Shown: positions 1-11,030 of the stretch, one piece after another
Position numbering within the stretch: position 1 is the stretch's first letter
Layout of the letters: each line of letters begins with the position of its first letter
From: Rhabdophis nuchalis
Taxonomy: Eukaryota > Chordata > Lepidosauria > Squamata > Natricidae
NCBI GenBank assembly: GCA_039707465.1
Contig: CM077648.1
Coordinates: 22,816,119-22,880,118 of the forward strand
Direction of reading: 5' to 3'
DNA length: 64,000 nt
Translations under genes and position numbers: made by a program
Notes under the pieces: generated by a model
The model's input: the letters and a program-made list of their open reading frames with translations, nothing else
The model's database searches: none
Told to the model about the DNA's origin: nothing

Positions 1-811
1 GGGGGCGATGAATAGGGAGGGAGTTTTGGTGCGAATTCCCTCCTCCTCCTCCTCCTCCTCCGGATCTTCCAGGCGCAAAGAAAGCAACGGAGGGTTTTCC
101 TTTACCCCCCGCCCGCCTCATCCAGCGCAACCATGCCGAGGCTGGGAAATTGCTGCAACGCGAGAAGCATAGGCTGCGCGTGTGTCTCTGTGCGCGTTTC
201 AAGCCGTAGGCAGACCACAACCCCAGAAAAGGAGGGGGGGGCGTTCCAGAAGCTGCACCACCCACCCACCCTGCGAGCTCTTGCCGATCGATCCCCAGCA
301 ACGTCCCTGAGGTGTTCCCTCTGCACCTAAAGCCGTTCTCCGCCTACGTTGGTAGTGTAGCGCGCCCCATCTATTGGTCATTCCCCCCGCTTCTTCTTCC
401 TCCTCCTCCTCCCCCCCCGCGACAGAGTCCTAACCAGTCACCCACTTCCTATTTCGAACAGACCTCCTCCTTTCTTGTCTTCTCCCTCGCTCTCGCTCTC
501 TCTCCCCCCCTCCCGCCTCCATACGCCTTACTCATTTTGCAACCGCAGCCACAGTAAATAAACACACCGCCCGGGCTATACCAGCCACTTACACACACAC
601 ACACACTTCCTCCCCCGCCGCCTCTCCCTCCCCCGCCGCCTCTCCCTCCCCCCTCCCCCAGTTATAGCGCAAAGGAGGAAAGGGAGATCAGGGAACGAGT
701 CTGCCGTCTAGCAGGCGGCCAAAGACGGCTCTGGCCCTCCCTCCCCCACCCCTCTCGGCTCCTTTCCCCGAGGCCGGCTGGGCGTCCGCGGGCGCCGAGC
801 TCACCTCTTAC
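1..811 (-). other. PPP3CA: Start of PPP3CA intron 1 (partial)
   Basis: This follows from the splice donor at 811-805 and the leftward direction of the gene. The stretch is GC-rich with CCT/TCC runs near 41-62 and a short AC repeat near 588-606. No second exon is visible, and open frames here are products of low-complexity composition. Confidence 0.8.
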
Positions 812-869
812 CTTTCACCACCCTGTCCGTCGTGGATATCTTCGGATCTAGCGCCTTGTGTTCAGACAT
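812..869 (-). CDS. PPP3CA: PPP3CA first coding exon (calcineurin A alpha N-terminus)
   Basis: Read on the minus strand, an ATG at 869-867 opens 19 codons (MSEHKALDPKISTTDRVVK) and one extra G. A consensus donor GTAAGAG follows directly, with the intron starting at 811. The peptide matches the N-terminus of vertebrate calcineurin A alpha (human MSEPKAIDPKLSTTDRVVK) with three substitutions. The split codon (phase 1) agrees with the human exon 1 boundary as I recall it. The product is the catalytic subunit of the calcium/calmodulin-dependent serine/threonine phosphatase calcineurin, which dephosphorylates NFAT and other cytosolic substrates. This exon encodes only the short leader before the phosphatase domain, and the rest lies beyond position 1. 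The start has G at -3. The same frame is open upstream to about 1,043, but I see no in-frame ATG there, only a GTG at 1,043. The CpG-island setting supports a real first exon. The paralogue PPP3CB has a proline-rich N-terminus and does not fit. Confidence 0.93.
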
Positions 870-2749
870 TTCCAGGCAACCTGAGAGAGAGGAGAAGAGG
901 AAGGTGGCGGCGGAGGCTCGCTTCTCTTCTCCCTCGCCAGACACAAAGCTTCGTGAAGGCGGCGGCGGCTGCAGCAACCCAACAACGGCCAAGCAATCGG
1001 CGTTCTCGCCCCCCCGCGACTTCAGCACCGGTTCAACTTTCACGCCTTGCCCGCCGCTACTTCTGCTTGGCCGCGTCCAAGCTTGCCTTCTCTCCTTGGC
1101 TTCGGCTTTCTCCTGCTTTTCGCTGCCGCCGCCACCGCCGCCGCTCCTCCTCCTCCGGATTTCCCCCCCCCTCTCTCTCTCTCCCCTTGCCCCCTCGAGA
1201 TGTCAATCACGCCTCTCTCTCTTATTAGAAATGTGGGCCGAGCAGAGTAATTGCAATCAAGGGAAGGCGAGAGCTGGCAGAACGAAGATCGGAAGGTTAT
1301 TAAGCAGGCTGCGCGAACGGGAAGGGAAAACGCATCAGTCCAACAACAGCATAGAGGAGACGAGCTGCCGCTGTCGCCACTGTACAAGCTCCGGGCTGCG
1401 CCCTGCCCTCCTCCTCCTCCTTCGCCGCCGCCTCCTCCTCTTCGGCGTCGTCTCCCTCGTTCGCTGCCGCCACCCCTTTCGTAGGGTCTCTCCTTTCACT
1501 CACGCAACCCCAGCCACTAGAGCGCCGCTCAGTCCAAGGCGCACCCTACCCTCGCCTGCCTCAGCTTCCCTCTCGCGCCGCCCGCCCGCCCGCCTTGCCA
1601 AAAGCGCCAGCTCCGCCACGATTGGCCGGAGCGCCACCTGCCAATCACTGTCAAAAAGAAAATAAGCCCGCCCCTTCGAGCGCCTCTGCCCTTCTTCCCA
1701 GGTGTTCGCTTGCCACCAGGCGTAGCAGCGCCGCTCCGTCCACCTTTCGGAACGGGCGCGGCGGGGAGGGGAAGGGAAAGAGAGGGGAGGGCTCCTGCCG
1801 GCGGGAGAAGCGAGACCCGACCGCCCCACCAATGGCAAGAGAGGAGGGAGGGCGGCTGGTACCAGCGGGAGGCGGGGAGGGAGAGGGGGTGGCATCCTCC
1901 ACGGAGGGTTTGGTTGAGCGGCAGACGAGAGAGAGCGAGGCGCCCTTTTTGCGCTACGCCTCCGGCGAAGGGGAAGAGGCGGGGGAGGGGGAGACAAAAA
2001 AAAAACAACCGCAAGGAGGCTTGCTGCAGGCGGCAGCTCGCAGTTGTTGCGGCTCCCGAGAGAGGCGCCTCTGCGGAAGCGAGAGGTGGCCGGGTCTTTG
2101 CTGAGAGACATCCCTTGGTGCCTCATGTCCCCCCCCCCATATTCCGCCCCCCCCCAGGCTAGCTCCAAGGCCGCTGCAGTCGCCGAGAGAGAAAGCTGTA
2201 CAGTACTGTATAGAATGTGCGTATCATTAGCGAGGGGGGCGGTCTCGAGTCACCTGTCAGTCACTGTTCACCGCTTTTTGCTTGAGAAACACTGAGAGGT
2301 GGGGCGGGGGGGAGGGAACGAGGAGAGGAAGCACCGGGGTGAGAATCGCGCCTGCGTGTCCTTTGTAGCCGTTCCAGACACGTCTCTCCACGCGGTGTTG
2401 CGGCCAACCTGAGGCGAAAGCAAAGAAAGAAAGAGGCTGAAGGGACAGCGTTTGGCCGGCTTCCCTCGGGGGCTGGAGGACTTCCTGCATCTCGCGCCCG
2501 GCCGCCTCTTGCCTTGGTCTCGGCCAGCGCCTCCTTTGCTTTGCTCTTCTGGAAAAGAAGAGCTCTGGAAGGATGAAAGAGCGGGCTTCTTTCTTTCTCT
2601 CCTTCTCTCCTCCCCCTCCCCTCCTTTCTCCTCCCCCGGCTCTTTTGTAATAATAATTGCAAAGCTTGATCGATGGGTGCTCTGTCAGGAGAGCTTCCCC
2701 TTCTTGCAAGCGTCAAAGACCACGTGCTGGCGGTGACGCCAACAATGTC

Positions 2750-3177
2750 TTTTAATCTGGAATTTTAGACTCGGTGCGCACGCACGGCGGTGTGGATTTC
2801 GAAGGAGACTCCTTTCGAATCCGAGCGCCTATGTTCCAGCCAGTTTATTTTAGAACCGCTGCTTTGGGGAAAGCGCAAAGTTTACCACACGCGAAGCACA
2901 TACTGAACGTGGTCCTCATCCCCGAAGCTGCTTCTCCCCACGGCCGAGTTTGGGAAGTGCCGTTTGCCCACTCTTGACTCAGCAGAAGACTTAAATTTGT
3001 CCGTCCCCCGTCCCCCCGTTGCGGTTCCTATTCTGCCTCTTTATTTCCCCTGTTCTGGCCATTGCCAGTTCCCTGCTTTCTGGCCCAGGTAATGGCTGGT
3101 CAAGCTAACAGATTTTGCCCTGATGAAAATGCTTCTAAGATGGTATCAAAATAAAGGGGCAAGCAACATTGGTAAAG
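2750..3177. other. Unassigned flank of the CpG island
   Basis: Composition falls from GC-rich to average. I see no gene, recognisable repeat or splice-like structure. A CACGTG E-box-like motif lies just upstream near 2,720. Confidence 0.4.
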
Positions 3178-3378
3178 AAGACCCGGTTTATGTGGTTAAG
3201 GCATCGGGCTAGAGAGTCTTGAATTCTAGTCCTGTCTTAGGCACAAAGCTGATTGGGTGACCTTGGCCAGGAAGGAATTAATGGCAAGCCACTTCTGAAA
3301 ACCCTTGCCAAGAAAACTGCAGGGACTTGTCCAGGTACTTGCTAGGAATCAACACTGACCCAAAGGCAATAATAATAA
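3178..3378 (+). repeat. tRNA-derived SINE, family 1 (old copy)
   Basis: The head resembles a pol III promoter: an A-box-like TGGTTAAGGC near 3,193 and a B-box-like TTGAATTCTAGTCC near 3,220. The following body (GCTGATTGGGTGACCTTGG, then AAACCCTTGCCAAGAAAAC) recurs at about 14,883-15,090 and, inverted, near 10,430-10,680. It ends at an AAT tract that is also the 5' flank of the next R4 fragment. Confidence 0.6.
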
Positions 3379-3381
3379 TAA

Positions 3382-3906
3382 TGATGATCACTGGAAACTG
3401 TGCCAGAGGTTTGGATTTAAGTACAGCAAAAACCACTGGGAACATCAAGTTGAGAAGGTTTTAGAGAATGAGAAAGTCAAGATCTTGTGGGACTTCAGAA
3501 TTCAGACTGACAGGCACTTGGCCTACAACACACCTGACATAACAATAGTTGAAAAGAAAAAAGTATGGTTCATTGACATTGTAATACCTTGTGATGCGCG
3601 AATTGAAGATAAACAGCAAGAAAAAATCTGAAAGTACCGGGACTTGCAAATTAAAGAGCAACTGTGGAAAAAGAAATTATGTGTTGTCCCGATTGTAATT
3701 GGAGCCCTTGGAGCAATACCTAAAGGGCTACCTCGCTATTTGGAAATTCTAAATTTATCAGACTTGAACATTCTGATTCTACAAAAAAACACCCTACTTG
3801 GAACAGCTTATATCCTCCGACGTTGCCTTAACAGTTCCTAAGTCCTTGGTTAGGACTCAAGCTGTTGAGCTATGAACCAGCCCCAAATGCTGTGAATCTC
3901 ACCAAA
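3382..3906 (+). mobile_element. R4/Dong-type LINE, 3' end
   Basis: A 5'-truncated non-LTR retrotransposon 3' end. Translation shows the end of the reverse-transcriptase protein, including a restriction-like endonuclease signature: ILWDFRIQTDRHL, then PDITIVEKKKVWFID, then ALGAIPKGLPRYLE. An in-frame TGA near 3,629 marks it as dead. A close relative lies at 15,372-16,142 and a shorter one at 28,876-29,113. The 5' junction abuts AATAATAATAATGATGATGA-like sequence and the 3' end (CAAAGATTAAC) runs into ATG repeats. The clade call rests on the C-terminal PD...D layout and the CCHC finger seen in the longer copy. Confidence 0.75.
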
Positions 3907-3917
3907 GATTAACTGTT

Positions 3918-4215
3918 GATGATGATGATGATGATGAAGAAACATATAGCAGTAATACCCATTGTCATCAGGGAACTTGGTACCACGCCCAAGAATTTTA
4001 TAAGATGCATTAACAAATTGCAGCTTCCTGCAAATAACACCAGCAGAACTGCAAAAAACTGTGCTACTTGGAACATCGAATATTTTAAGAAGGTTCTTGA
4101 TTGATACCTAGGATGCTGGCAGCAACCCGTATCAATCATCAGCACCAGTCAATGATATTTGTCACACATTTTAAATGTTCAGTTGACTTGAGTTTCATGT
4201 TTAATGAATAAAGTA
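3918..4215 (+). mobile_element. Second R4-type LINE 3' end (different subfamily)
   Basis: It starts in GATGATGAT repeats directly after the first R4 tail. It encodes remnants of the same C-terminal block (AVIPIVIRELGTTPKNF) and ends in a 3' UTR with GAATAAAG followed by TAATAGTAGTAG. The same subfamily sits at 29,136-29,395, again just downstream of a first-subfamily R4 fragment in the same orientation. Confidence 0.65.
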
Positions 4216-4402
4216 TAATAGTAATAGTAGTAGTACTACACTGTTAGAACTAAGGATGATCTAAGCCTGATTAAACTGTAGGCTGAGGTCCAGGTAAGAG
4301 CAAGGTCTTCGTGGAACACACTGCTGCAGAAAGAAAAGCTGCTTGGTTAGGTATAAGTGGAACAAGGCACCTAAATTGCCCTGTATTGTGAATGCAAAAC
4401 CT

Positions 4403-4422
4403 GGGGGGGGGGGGGGGGGGGG
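4403..4422 (+). repeat. Poly-G tract, 20 G
   Basis: An uninterrupted run of 20 G, followed by GGGAGGGAGGG-like sequence. It may form G-quadruplex structures and is a likely site of length polymorphism or assembly error. Confidence 0.9.
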
Positions 4423-4436
4423 AGGGAGGGAATTTT

Positions 4437-4562
4437 AGAGACTTAGCACTTAGACTTATGGACCACTTCATGTGCTTTACAGCCCCTTTCTAAGCAGTTT
4501 ACAGAGTCAGGATATTGTCCCCAGCATTCTGGGTTGTCATTTTACCCACCTCGGAAGGATGA
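4437..4562 (-). repeat. tRNA-derived SINE, family 2, distal half (split by L2)
   Basis: It matches the left part of the family 2 consensus seen at 36,178-36,416, 60,190-60,421 and 60,556-60,805 (GCACTTAGACTTAT, AGCAGTTTACAGAGTCAG, TTTTACCCACCTCGGAAGG). The other half resumes at 8,540-8,658 after the L2 insertion. In transcription orientation this is the 3' half of the SINE. Confidence 0.75.
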
Positions 4563-7500
4563 GAAAGGAGAAGGAGAAAGGAGAAGGAGAAAGAAGGAAT
4601 GGAGTGGAAACAGATGCGGAAGGAAGGAGTGAAGGAGCGAATGGAAGGAGAGGAGGCCAAGCAGCCAAGCAGCCGGATCGTGGAGTGGTGGAACTTTGGC
4701 CGAGGAGGACTGGGAGTGAGTGCATGGGACTGGAGGAGGTAAGCCAAGCCTGCACATGGCAGCATTTACCATCAGGCCGTGCAGTGGACCATCTAGCTGC
4801 ACGGCACTAAATGCAGACTGAGGCCTGTATGGCTGAAGAGGGCAGATGGATGGAGCCCTTTAAAGGGGCTGAACTGCGATCTTTCCCATCTGCCGGACTT
4901 TTTTGGACCCTTTGACTTTACCCCTCCTAACCCTATGGATTTACCATCTCCTACTATGTTTGTTTGCACTGTACACTGCCACTTTACACCTGTACTTTAT
5001 CTGGACTCTTTCTAACTCCAACATGAACTTGCAATTACGTTCCCCTGGTCTATGCAGTCTCCGTGTTCCCTAGGAATGTATTCAAGGCGTGACCTCCTTT
5101 GCCTGCGAGATTCTGCCCTCTCGCAGGCTTGGCCCCCTAGTTTAACTCGGGCCCACCTCGAGGATGGACTTATTGCTCCTGAGAGGTGGGCGAAGCACAA
5201 ACTTAGGGGGTTCCTTTTTAATTTTTTAATTCGGATTTTAGGGGGTTCCAGGGAGGAGGGAGGGGATAGTCAGGTGGAGGGACGCCAAATTATAAGGCCG
5301 GCCAGCGGAAGTAGAGAAACGGAGGAGGGGGAAGGGGGGGTCATTTCCACTGAGGTATTCTCCATCAATTCGGTCTTGGGGAGGGGCAGGGGCGGTGGGA
5401 GACGGGATGGACATCGGTTGGAGGACCGTGGCCGCTGGTTACAGGCGGTCACGCACTCCGACCCCCCATGCTCCCATCGCAGACTAGGTGGGCAAGAACC
5501 ACAGACCCGGGGCCCTAGGCTGATGCTATGCAACGCCAGGTCCGTGGTACAAAAAGCACCCCTCATCCAAGACCTTGTGTCAGAGGGGGACCCGGACCTG
5601 GTAGGTATTACGGAAACCTGGTTGGGCCACGAGGGAGGACATCCCCTCGTAGAAATGTGCCCACCAGGATACCGAGCCTTTCATCAGCCTAGGGCCCTAG
5701 GGAGGGGTGGGGGGGTGGCGATTATGGTTAGGGAAGGTCTTGAGCCAAAGGAGACCACGATCCCTCAGACGACCGGGTGCGAGTCCCTCCTTGTGAAGTT
5801 GGGCCTAGGGAGGCAGTTGGGCGTGTTAGTTGTATACCTGGCTCCTCGCTATACAACTACAGCCCTGCCCGAGCTTCTAGAGGTGATAGCCGAGGCGGCG
5901 GTTGAGACCCCCAGACTGTTAGTCATGGGGGACTTTAACCTGCCGTCAGCAGGCGAAACCTCTGGGTTAGCTCGGGAGTTCATGGCTTCCATGACAGCCA
6001 TGGACCTGACCCAAGTAGTTGTAGGCCCTACCCACGAGGGCGGACGCACCCTGGATCTAATCTTCGTCTCGGGACAGTGGAGTCGTGATCTGGGAATAGG
6101 GGATCTAGTCATCACACCCCTGTAATGGACAGATCACGCTCTCCTTCGGCTCGACTTTCCGATCGCCGCACCTCACTGCGGGGAGGCGGAACCGGACATT
6201 CCTATATGGTTCCGCCCCAGGCTCCTGATGGACCCGATAAGGTTCCAAAGGGAGCTTGGGCCAATTCCTGTGGACTTGCCCCGCGACTCGACTGAGGACC
6301 TAGTGGTCGCATGGTTAAGTGCGGCCACGGGGGCCTTGGACCGAGTCGCGCCCTTGCGGCCTCTCTTGCGGCGACGAACCACCTGGGCTCCTTGGTTTAC
6401 CGAGGGGCTTAGGGAGATGAAGCGCCACAAGAGACGCCTAGAGAGCAGATGGAGATCCTCTCGCTCCGAAGCCGACCGAACACTAGTGAGAGACCATATT
6501 AGGACTTACTTAGTGGCGATAAGAGTGGCCAAACGTGAGTATTGTGCCACTCTTATTGCATCCGCAGATAACCGCCCTGCCGCCCTGTTTGGGGTGACCC
6601 GCTCCCTCCTTCAACAGAGGCCGCGGGAAGCCCCGTTACAGGGTCGAGCAGAGGAATTTGGGACTTATCTGCAGGAGAAAATCACTCGGATTCGGAGCGA
6701 GCTACCCTCCATCGACAGTGGTCCAGTCGAGAGGGCCGAGGCTGCTCTTGTGATACCATCTTGGGAGGAGTTTGATTTTGTTACCACCGAGGATATGGAC
6801 AAGTTGTCAAAGAGACTTAGGGCTACCACATGTTTATTGGACCCGTGTCCCTCCTGGCTTGTACTGGCATCCTGGGAGACGACACGAGGCTGGCTCCAGG
6901 GCATTGTCAACGCATCTTTGAGTGAGGGGTCCTTGCCTGCCGTCTTGAAAGAGGCGGTAGTAAGGCCCCTCCTCAAGAAGCCGTCCCTGGATCCAGCATT
7001 ATTAGAGAACTATCGTCCTGTCTCCAACCTCCACTTTCTAGTGAAGGTTGTTGAGAGTGTGGTGGCTCAACAGTTTCCGCGACACTTGGAGGAAGTTGAT
7101 TATCTAGACCCGCGCCAGTCCGGCTTCCGACCCGGGCACAGCACCGAGACGACATTGGTCGCGTTGGTTGATGATCTCTGGAGGGCGCGGGATAGAGGAT
7201 ATTCCTCTATCCTAGTCCTATTAGACCTCTCAGCGGCTTTTGATACCATCGACCATGGTATCCTATTGCGCCGACTGGGGGGGTTGGGGCTGGGAGGCAC
7301 CGTTTTGCGGTGGTTCTCATCCTACCTCTCTGGTCGGTCGCAATATGTGTTGGCAGGGGGGCAGAGGTCGGCCTCGAGACCCCTCATGTGGGGTTCCTCA
7401 GGGGTCGGTCCTCTCGCCCCTACTGTTCAACACATATATGAAGCCGCTGGGTGAGATCATCCGTGGTTTTGGGGTGGGATATCATCTGTACGCTGATGAT

Positions 7501-8539
7501 ACTCAGTTGTACATATCCACCCCAGACCACCCCAACGATGCCGTCGAGGTTATGTCCCGGTGCTTGGAAGCCGTACGGATCTGGATGGGTGGTAACAAAC
7601 TCAGGCTCAACCCGTCCAAGACTGAGTGGCTGTGGCTTCCGGCACCCCGGTTCAGCCAGATTACTCCAACTCTGGCCATTGGGGGCGAAACAACGGCCCC
7701 CGTGGAGAGGGCGCGCAATTTGGGTGTCCTCCTGGATTCCCGGCTGTCTATGGAAGATCATGTGGCAGCCGTGGCCAGGGGGGCGTTTCATCAGGTACGC
7801 CTGATGCGCCAATTGCGCCCCTTACTGGACCGGGGTGCCTTACGCACAGTCACTCAAGCACTCGTCACCTCTCGACTCGACTACTGTAATGCTCTCTACA
7901 TGGGGCTCCCCTTGAGGTGCACCCGAAAGCTGCAGCTAGTCCAGAACGCAGCCGCGCGGGTGATTACGGGAGCCCCCAGATGCTCCCACATAACACCGAT
8001 CCTGCGCGAGCTGCACTGGCTTCCTGTGGTCTTTCGGGTGCGCTTCAAGGTCTTGACGACCATCTTTAAAGCGCTCCATGGCTCGGGGCCTAGTTATATG
8101 CGAGACCGCCTCCTGCCCCATACATCCCTCAGACCGATACGCTCCCACAGAGAGGGCCTCCTCAGGGTGCCGTTGGCTGGACAATGCCGACTGGCGACAC
8201 CCAGGGGAAGAGCCTTTTCTGTGGCGGGCCCTGCCCTTTGGAATGACCTACCCCCTGAACTCCGCACCATCTCCGACCTCCGCCTCTTCCGCAAGTGTCT
8301 GAAGACACACCTATTCTATCTAGCCGGCCTAGCGTAACCTCCATACTGATTATTAGATAGTTTTAAATTTGGGATTTTAATTCGGTTTTTAGCGCAGGGT
8401 TTATTTATTAGAATAAGTATTTTAAATTTTGATATATTTTATATATTTTGTATCTATTTTAACATCCCTGTGCGCCGCCCTGGGTCCATTTGGAGAAGGG
8501 CGGGGTATAAATTTAATAAATAAATAAATAAATAAATAA
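4563..8539 (+). mobile_element. Near full-length L2-clade LINE
   Basis: About 4 kb, inserted in SINE family 2 with a short ATGA duplication at each edge (4,559-4,562 and 8,540-8,543). It has a purine-rich 5' region, one long ORF region (5,052-8,337), and a 3' UTR ending in TTTAATAAATAAATAAA. The 3' region contains CGCCCTGGGTCC...GGGCGGGGTATAAAT, as in the many truncated L2 copies of this window. An apurinic endonuclease-like and an RT domain are both recognisable. Assignment to L2 rather than CR1 rests on the [18 protein letters not shown] and [10 protein letters not shown] blocks and on the tail. Confidence 0.85.
5052..8337 (+). pseudogene. L2 LINE ORF2 (endonuclease-reverse transcriptase), two visible lesions
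   Basis: The frame opens at ATG 5,052. About 157 residues of non-conserved leader precede the endonuclease. Endonuclease landmarks are the NARS motif (N at residue 161), ITETWL (E at 188) and MGDFNLP (D294, N296). The normal S-W-S-D-H block is broken by a TAA at 6,123-6,125 and continues W-T-D-H in the same frame. The RT domain follows, with SGFRPGHSTET and [15 protein letters not shown]. Near 7,387 the copy appears to lack 2 nt compared with the copy at 32,805-35,729, so the frame changes. The catalytic YADD at 7,489-7,500 and the rest of the C-terminus are intact in the new frame to the stop at 8,335-8,337. Two visible lesions in about 1,095 codons indicate a recent but probably inactive copy. 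Some leader sequence may not be translated. Confidence 0.85.
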
Positions 8540-8658
8540 ATGAAAGGCTGAGTCAACTTTGAGCCTGGTGAGATTCGAACTGTCAAATTGAAGGTAGCAG
8601 TCAGTCAGCAGAAGTAACCTGCAGTACTGCATTCTAACCATTATGCCACCACAGCTCT
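8540..8658 (-). repeat. tRNA-derived SINE, family 2, promoter half (split by L2)
   Basis: It resumes the SINE interrupted at 4,562: AAAGGCTGAGTCAACTTTG, then GAGATTCGAACTG, then CTGCAGTACTGCATTCTAAC. On the minus strand this gives an A-box-like TGGCATAATGGTTAGAATGC and a B-box-like CAGTTCGAATCTCACC, the tRNA-like pol III head. Confidence 0.75.
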
Positions 8659-8799
8659 ACGTTGCAAATACAGAAAATCCTGATTCAAGATTTTTATTAG
8701 AGATGTGCCCAAGTGTTTTAAAATCACATCCACCCACAAAGAATGAGTTGTTGCAGCCATGGGTTTCATAATTTTTGATTCTGCTATAAAAATGGTACA

Positions 8800-9490
8800 A
8801 TAATCTTCATCATGCATCCCTTTCTTTCTGTGCCAACCCAGAAAGCTCAAACTGCCCAAGGAGCTGCTGATACAGTTCTACACAGGAATTATTGAGTCTG
8901 TCATCTGTACCTCTATAACTGTCTGGTTTGGTTCCACAATCCACCAAGACAGACACAGACTTCAGAGGATAACTAGAACTGCAGAAAAAACAATTACTAC
9001 CAACCTGCCTTTCATTGATACTGCACAAGTCAAAAAGAGGTATGTGAAAATATTTACAGAGCCCTCACATCCTGGACATAAATTGTTTCAACCCCTACCC
9101 TCAAAATGACACCTATAGAGCACTGCACACTAGAATGACTAGACACGAAGTGTTTTTTTCCTGAACACCATCACTCTGCTAAACAAATAATTCCCTCAAC
9201 ATTATCAAACTATTTACTAAGGCCACATTACTATTACTATTAATCTTATTGTTTCTGTCACCCTCCTCCCACTGCAGGGCTGTAACTTTGTTGCTTGTAT
9301 CCTTACGATTTATATTGATTGTTTCCTCGTATGATTTGATTGCTTATTTGTAACTTATGACTAAGTGTTGTACCTTATGATTTGTGACGAATGTATCTTT
9401 TATGTACACTGAGAGCATATGCACCAAAGACAAATTCCTTCTGTGTTCAATCACACTTGGCCTATAAAGAATTCTGTTCTATTCTATTCC
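8800..9490 (+). mobile_element. CR1-L3 (Snake1-type) LINE 3' end
   Basis: The 5' part translates to a LINE RT C-terminal remnant (FYTGIIESVICTSITVWFG, then RLQRITRTAEKTI, then EPSHPGHKLFQPLPSK). The 3' UTR carries CACTGAGAGCATATGCACC and CAATCACACTTGGCC, then AATTCTGTTCTATTCTATTC. The same 3' end recurs at 41,630-41,800, 42,150-42,310 and 57,745-58,225. Confidence 0.8.
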
Positions 9491-9717
9491 TTGATTTCAC
9501 AGGGGTTTTATCAGAATCCATTGTTAAGTCATGGATATTATCATTTTAAAAAAACAAAACAATTTCTACTACTTTATGAGCAATTTAAGCTATGAACGTA
9601 CTTAATGCTCCTTTCTCCTCCTATTTTACCCACAATAGCAACCCTGAGAGGAGGGTTGGACCAAGAGAAAGTAATTTCATTGTAATTTTATTACAATATT
9701 ATTACAATGACAATAAA

Positions 9718-9718
9718 G

Positions 9719-9793
<75 letters not shown>

Positions 9794-9794
9794 G
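9718..9794 (+). repeat. (ATT)n microsatellite, about 25 units
   Basis: A pure TTA/ATT run that follows CAATGACAATAAAGATTATT, which looks like the 3' tail of a LINE and probably seeded the repeat. The TYR-only frame across it is an artefact. Confidence 0.9.
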
Positions 9795-9799
9795 TCTGA

Positions 9800-10429
9800 A
9801 ATACAGATCCCCTTATTTCTCAGATTCATACATGGAATTCACTTGGCACTAAGCACATCATGAATCTGCCTTCACCAATAAATAATCATGACTGCAATGG
9901 TTTGTGCTATCATCTTTTCACAAAACACGAATACAAGCAAAGTTTGCTTGATTTCCTATAAGGAAAAATCAGACAAGAGCCGTTGCAGAATCAAACATCA
10001 CATGTTTCCATGGACTAAATCAGCAAAATCATAATGAAGAATGATAAAATGCATTCTGATAAAAGTTTAGTTGGTTTCATTTATGGGTTCTCTTTTATGT
10101 ATTTTTTGTATCAGGTTTCTGAAAGATGCCCTAATTAACTAATGTGCCTTGAGCCAAGTTTCAAATGAAATCCAGTCATTTATTAGGAACAACATCTCAG
10201 CAATACCCACATGGACTCAGATCTAACCTCAGTTTAATTATAGCTAAACTTTACCCTTGTTTCTCCCATTCCCTCAGTCCGTGTCATAAATAATATTCAC
10301 CAATGAGGTGCTGCAGCAGCTTGTAAAATTTTGCACCTCCTTTCCTCCAATGTCAATTTGATAACACATGGAAATGTTTTACAAATTGACATTCGGCTCC
10401 CCTCACTTCCCGAAGGTGACCTGTGTGGT
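9800..10429. other. Unassigned AT-rich DNA
   Basis: No coding sequence or clear repeat ends seen; short frames lack protein character. Confidence 0.35.
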
Positions 10430-10680
10430 TTTGTTAGTTTATTTTGTGCCTTGGAGTCAGGATTGATTCCTGAGGACTTTCTGAATAGCCCCTGCAGTTT
10501 ATTTTGGGTGGAGGGGGGAGATTTTCAGAAGTGGTTTGTTATTGCCTTCTACCTACTGATAAGAATGAATAATTGGCTCAAGTTCACCCATCTGGCTTTA
10601 TGCCTAAGATTGGACTGGTGCTCGTAGTCTTGTAGTTTCTAGCTTGGTGCCTTAAGCATTATACCAAACTGGCCTTTGTA
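10430..10680 (-). repeat. tRNA-derived SINE, family 1, inverted
   Basis: The reverse complement begins GGCCAGTTTGGTATAATGCT and continues with AAGGCACCAAGC and CCAATCTTAGGCATAAAGCC, matching the forward copy at 14,883. The far end is degraded, so the left boundary is approximate. Confidence 0.6.
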
Positions 10681-11030
10681 TATCATATTTGTGATCACAT
10701 AAATAATTAAAGACTGTATTTCATGGCTCCTCCATAATGAAAAATTTGCAGCACCAAATATTAAAGAGCAATAGTAAAAAAAAATTCAATGCAAATCATG
10801 GTTCCAGGTCATGCTTCAGTGTGGATTCTCTGGCTTTCTTCAGGGTATTCCTCTAAATTAACTTCCAAACACACATATCTGAGCTCATAAATTGCTCACT
10901 TTTGAATTATGGACCTTCATCTTAAAGACATGACATCATGACCCCAAAACAAGGAACTGAGTTATTTTTTTTATCTTACGATTTTTATAGTTCATTCTCC
11001 CCTATCCCATGTTCATCAGTTTGTATAGTA

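Larger units (their letters stand above)
1..2650. promoter_or_regulatory. CpG island and probable PPP3CA promoter region
   Basis: The stretch is dense in CpG and GC compared with the AT-rich DNA after about 2,750. It surrounds the PPP3CA first exon, so the promoter and 5' UTR probably lie between 870 and about 2,000 on the minus strand. Visible candidate sites include CCAAT/ATTGG motifs near 1,621, 1,644 and 1,839, GC-box-like sequence near 1,667, and long CCGCCG and GGAGGG runs. No convincing TATA box sits close upstream of the ATG, which fits a housekeeping-type CpG promoter. The exact start site cannot be read from sequence alone. Several long frames here (for example 832-1,665 plus) have no domain content and are compositional. 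Confidence 0.8.

Noticed and set aside
832..1665. A 277-codon plus-strand frame across the PPP3CA promoter
   Set aside because: Low-complexity Arg/Ser/Pro/Leu content from CpG-rich sequence, antisense to a real exon, with no domain or splice support.
1500..2168. Long minus-strand frames in the CpG island
   Set aside because: Compositional frames in GC-rich DNA; overlapping frames on both strands are equally long.
9592..9852. A tyrosine-repeat protein
   Set aside because: Translation of an (ATT)n microsatellite.
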